Part shown: positions 62,010 through 64,000 of the stretch, piece after piece | Layout of the letters: each line of letters starts with the position of its first letter | Position numbering within the stretch: position 1 is the first letter of the stretch | From: Mucilaginibacter frigoritolerans | Lineage (GTDB): Bacteria > Bacteroidota > Bacteroidia > Sphingobacteriales > Sphingobacteriaceae | Assembly (NCBI RefSeq): GCF_007830615.1 | Contig: NZ_VLLI01000008.1 | Coordinates: 62,001-126,000, forward strand | DNA length: 64,000 nt | Direction: 5' to 3' | Position numbers and translations under genes: made by a program | The notes under the pieces: model-generated | Seen by the model: the letters and a program-made list of their open reading frames with translations, nothing else | The model's database searches: none | What the model was told of the DNA's origin: nothing

Positions 62010-63172
62010 TGACCCTTAATAATGTATTACCGGTAGGTGGCGATGAGCAGGTTAATATTCTTATTAACAATGGGAAAGTAGCGGATGTATCATCAACAGA
62101 AATGGTTGATACTGTGGCATCTTTAAAATTAACCTTTGAAAGGGCAATGGTTTTTCCGGGATTGATTAATTCACATGATCATCTCGATTTTAATTTGTTC
62201 CCTCAATTGGGCACAATTACTTACAATAATTATACTGAATGGGGAAAGCACATTCATGAAAAATATAAGGCAGAGATTGCTGCTGTGCTTAAAATTCCTG
62301 TTACCTTGCGTGCACAATGGGGTGTTTATAAAAACCTGTTAGCCGGTGTTACCACGGTTATTAATCATGGTGAAAAGCTGGGCATTGCAGATGATATAAT
62401 TACAGTTTTTGAAGAAACGCATTGCCTGCATTCGGTGCAGTTTGAAAAGGGATGGCGTTTAAAGTTGAACAACCCTTTTAAAAAAGCACTTCCTGTAAAT
62501 ATCCACACAGGTGAAGGCAATGACTGGTTATCATGCCATGAAATTGACAGGTTAATTAAATGGAACCTGCTACGAAAAAGACTGATTGGCGTACATGCCG
62601 TAGCGATGACGGAGCACCAGGCAAAGAAGTTTGATGCTATAGTATGGTGCCCTGAGTCAAATTATTTTTTGCTGAATAAAACAGCAAGAGTTGATATTTT
62701 AAGACAGCACACCCCTATGCTGTTTGGCACTGATTCAACACTTACCGGTGACTGGAACATGTGGAACCATTTACATATTGCCCGGGAAAGCCGGTTATTA
62801 AACGATGAAGAAATTTACCGGAGCTTAACGGTTAGTGCTGCAAAAACATGGCAGTTAAACAGCGGTGAAATTTTACCCGGCAAAGATGCGGACATTGTTG
62901 TGGCCAGGGTAAAAGAAGGGTTAACTGGGTTTAATGCCTTTTTTGCGACTCAACCTGATGATTTGCTGCTGGTTATGCATAAAGGAAAGATCAGTATGTT
63001 TGACGAAAGCTTGCTTAAGCAATTTGATGAAACTGCGTTGAAAAATTTTAGTAAAATATACATTCATGGGGTTGGAAAATACGTTAAAGGTAACTTGCCT
63101 CAACTAATTGAAAACATTATAAGATATTACCCTGAAGCAAAATTCCCTGTAAGTTTAACTAAGTCGGTTTGA
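62009..63172 (+). CDS. Metal-dependent amidohydrolase
   Basis: This 387-residue protein has the amidohydrolase fold of the cytosine deaminase/TRZ-ATZ branch. H56-D-H58 (INSHDHLDF), H166 (NIHTGEG), E169, H196 (GVHAVAM) and D242 (FGTDSTLTGDWNMW) form a complete mononuclear metal site. Members hydrolyse or deaminate C-N bonds in heterocycles or amides. It follows a methyltransferase in the same transcript and lies inside a glycan cluster, an unusual place for a deaminase-like enzyme. The substrate is unknown; the active-site set suggests that it is functional. Confidence 0.85.
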   Translation: MTLNNVLPVGGDEQVNILINNGKVADVSSTEMVDTVASLKLTFERAMVFPGLINSHDHLDFNLFPQLGTITYNNYTEWGKHIHEKYKAEIAAVLKIPVTLRAQWGVYKNLLAGVTTVINHGEKLGIADDIITVFEETHCLHSVQFEKGWRLKLNNPFKKALPVNIHTGEGNDWLSCHEIDRLIKWNLLRKRLIGVHAVAMTEHQAKKFDAIVWCPESNYFLLNKTARVDILRQHTPMLFGTDSTLTGDWNMWNHLHIARESRLLNDEEIYRSLTVSAAKTWQLNSGEILPGKDADIVVARVKEGLTGFNAFFATQPDDLLLVMHKGKISMFDESLLKQFDETALKNFSKIYIHGVGKYVKGNLPQLIENIIRYYPEAKFPVSLTKSV

Positions 63173-63346
63173 CCAATGTCTCACTCTAACGTTGTTTTTA
63201 AAAAGTCGAAATCTATGTGCTGATGGAAGGTAGATTGTTAATTGGTGAAAAATCAGAGAATGCATTTCTTCGTTTCATCATATTAGTTTTTTACAGTTTT
63301 TGCATGGGGCCTAAGAGTAAAGGTCATTTATTAATCTGAAACAATT

Positions 63347-64000
63347 ATGAAATACGTTTTTGTTACTTATCATTACTCACCAGGCTTCACCTCACCACAA
63401 AGTTGGTTTAAACGAACCGAGATGTATTCAGGGGTATTAGAATCTTTGGGGAAAATGCATACGGTAATTAATGTGGTACAAATAGATTATGTGGGGAATG
63501 TGACCTATAATAACGTTGATAACAGATTTGTGAATTTTGATAAAAAGAAAACCTATTTCCCATCTAGGTTACATCAATATGTTAAAAGTTTAGCTCCTGA
63601 TATAGTTTTTATACAGGGGCTGCACAATCCTTTGCAGGTAATACAATTAAGGCTGATGTTGAATAAAAGAACCCGGATAATTGCCCAGCATCATGCCGAA
63701 AAGCCGTTTCCGGGTATTAAAGGCAAAGTGCAAAGGCTTGCTGATAGTTGTATTAATGCTTATTTATTTGCATCACATGGTATCGGTGCCGAATGGGTAG
63801 CAAAAGGCAATATTTCGTCGGCGAAAAAGATACATGAGGTTATGGAAGTTTCCTCTTTGTTTTATCCAGATAAAAATGCAGCGTCAAAATTAAATATTAA
63901 AGTATCGGGCAATCCTATGTTTTTGTGGGTTGGAAGACTCAATGCCAATAAGGATCCGCTTAATGTAGTAAAAGCATTTTTAAAGTTTGCCGAAAGCAAT
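63347..64000 (+). CDS. Partial GT4-type glycosyltransferase, cut by the window end
   Basis: An open frame begins at the ATG at 63347 (MKYVFVTYHYSPGFTSPQSW) and runs without a stop to base 64000, giving 218 residues. The N-lobe has DIVFIQGLHNPLQVIQLRLML, and MFLWVGRLNANKDPLNVVKAFLKF is the start of the C-lobe of GT-B enzymes of family 4. The rest lies outside the window. It continues the plus-strand run that starts with the methyltransferase at 61269. Confidence 0.88.
   Translation, partial: MKYVFVTYHYSPGFTSPQSWFKRTEMYSGVLESLGKMHTVINVVQIDYVGNVTYNNVDNRFVNFDKKKTYFPSRLHQYVKSLAPDIVFIQGLHNPLQVIQLRLMLNKRTRIIAQHHAEKPFPGIKGKVQRLADSCINAYLFASHGIGAEWVAKGNISSAKKIHEVMEVSSLFYPDKNAASKLNIKVSGNPMFLWVGRLNANKDPLNVVKAFLKFAESN

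Overview
The window reads as a chromosomal segment of a Bacteroidota bacterium, most likely family Sphingobacteriaceae and possibly Mucilaginibacter or a close relative. The support is the gene families themselves: a SusC/SusD pair with ECF sigma and FecR, LytS/LytTR two-component pairs, DUF2911, DUF5777 and MacB/FtsX-type permeases, plus TAnnTTTG promoter boxes. No rRNA, tRNA, CRISPR array or intact insertion sequence was seen. The genus is an inference.

Left part (1-7.8 kb): a Crp/Fnr-type regulator broken by a 2-base insertion, a Wzi-like capsule outer-membrane protein, a small PH-like membrane protein, a large FtsX-type ABC permease, a secreted phosphodiesterase of the alkaline phosphatase superfamily and a DoxX-like membrane protein. 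Next (7.8-17.2 kb) comes a TonB-dependent uptake module: ECF sigma, FecR anti-sigma, SusC with an STN signalling domain, and SusD. An AraC regulator and an NmrA-like reductase lie between the sigma factor and FecR. No glycoside hydrolase is present, so the substrate is unknown.

Middle part (17.2-44.5 kb): a YciI/ECF42-type sigma pair, a Prc-type S41 protease with a secreted helical protein, an orphan TonB-dependent receptor behind a perfect 15-bp dyad, an alpha/beta hydrolase, and a Tat-exported metallophosphoesterase, YceI and cytochrome c group followed by a LytS/LytTR pair. Then come a GNAT enzyme, a DnaJ-KTSC protein, a decayed FtsX permease beside a second LytS/LytTR pair, DUF2911 and PD40 proteins, a PAP2 phosphatase, MerC plus a Fur/Zur-type regulator, and an amidase. 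A four-gene minus-strand operon (ECF sigma, anti-sigma-like protein with a barrel-like C-terminus, YceI, DUF5777) ends at a 13-bp hairpin.

Right part (44.8 kb to the end): a surface-polysaccharide locus. It has GT2 and GT4 glycosyltransferases, a Wzx-like flippase and two different Wzy/ligase-type membrane proteins, mostly in overlapping frames. It continues into a less familiar set: a nucleotidyltransferase, three radical SAM proteins (two with an N-terminal B12-binding-like region), two SAM methyltransferases, a metal-dependent amidohydrolase and a glycosyltransferase cut by the window end. A repeat-rich island at 54.4-56.1 kb, with a lone unknown gene framed by 54-bp imperfect inverted repeats, splits this set. 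This radical-SAM extension of a glycan locus is the best candidate here for an undescribed pathway.
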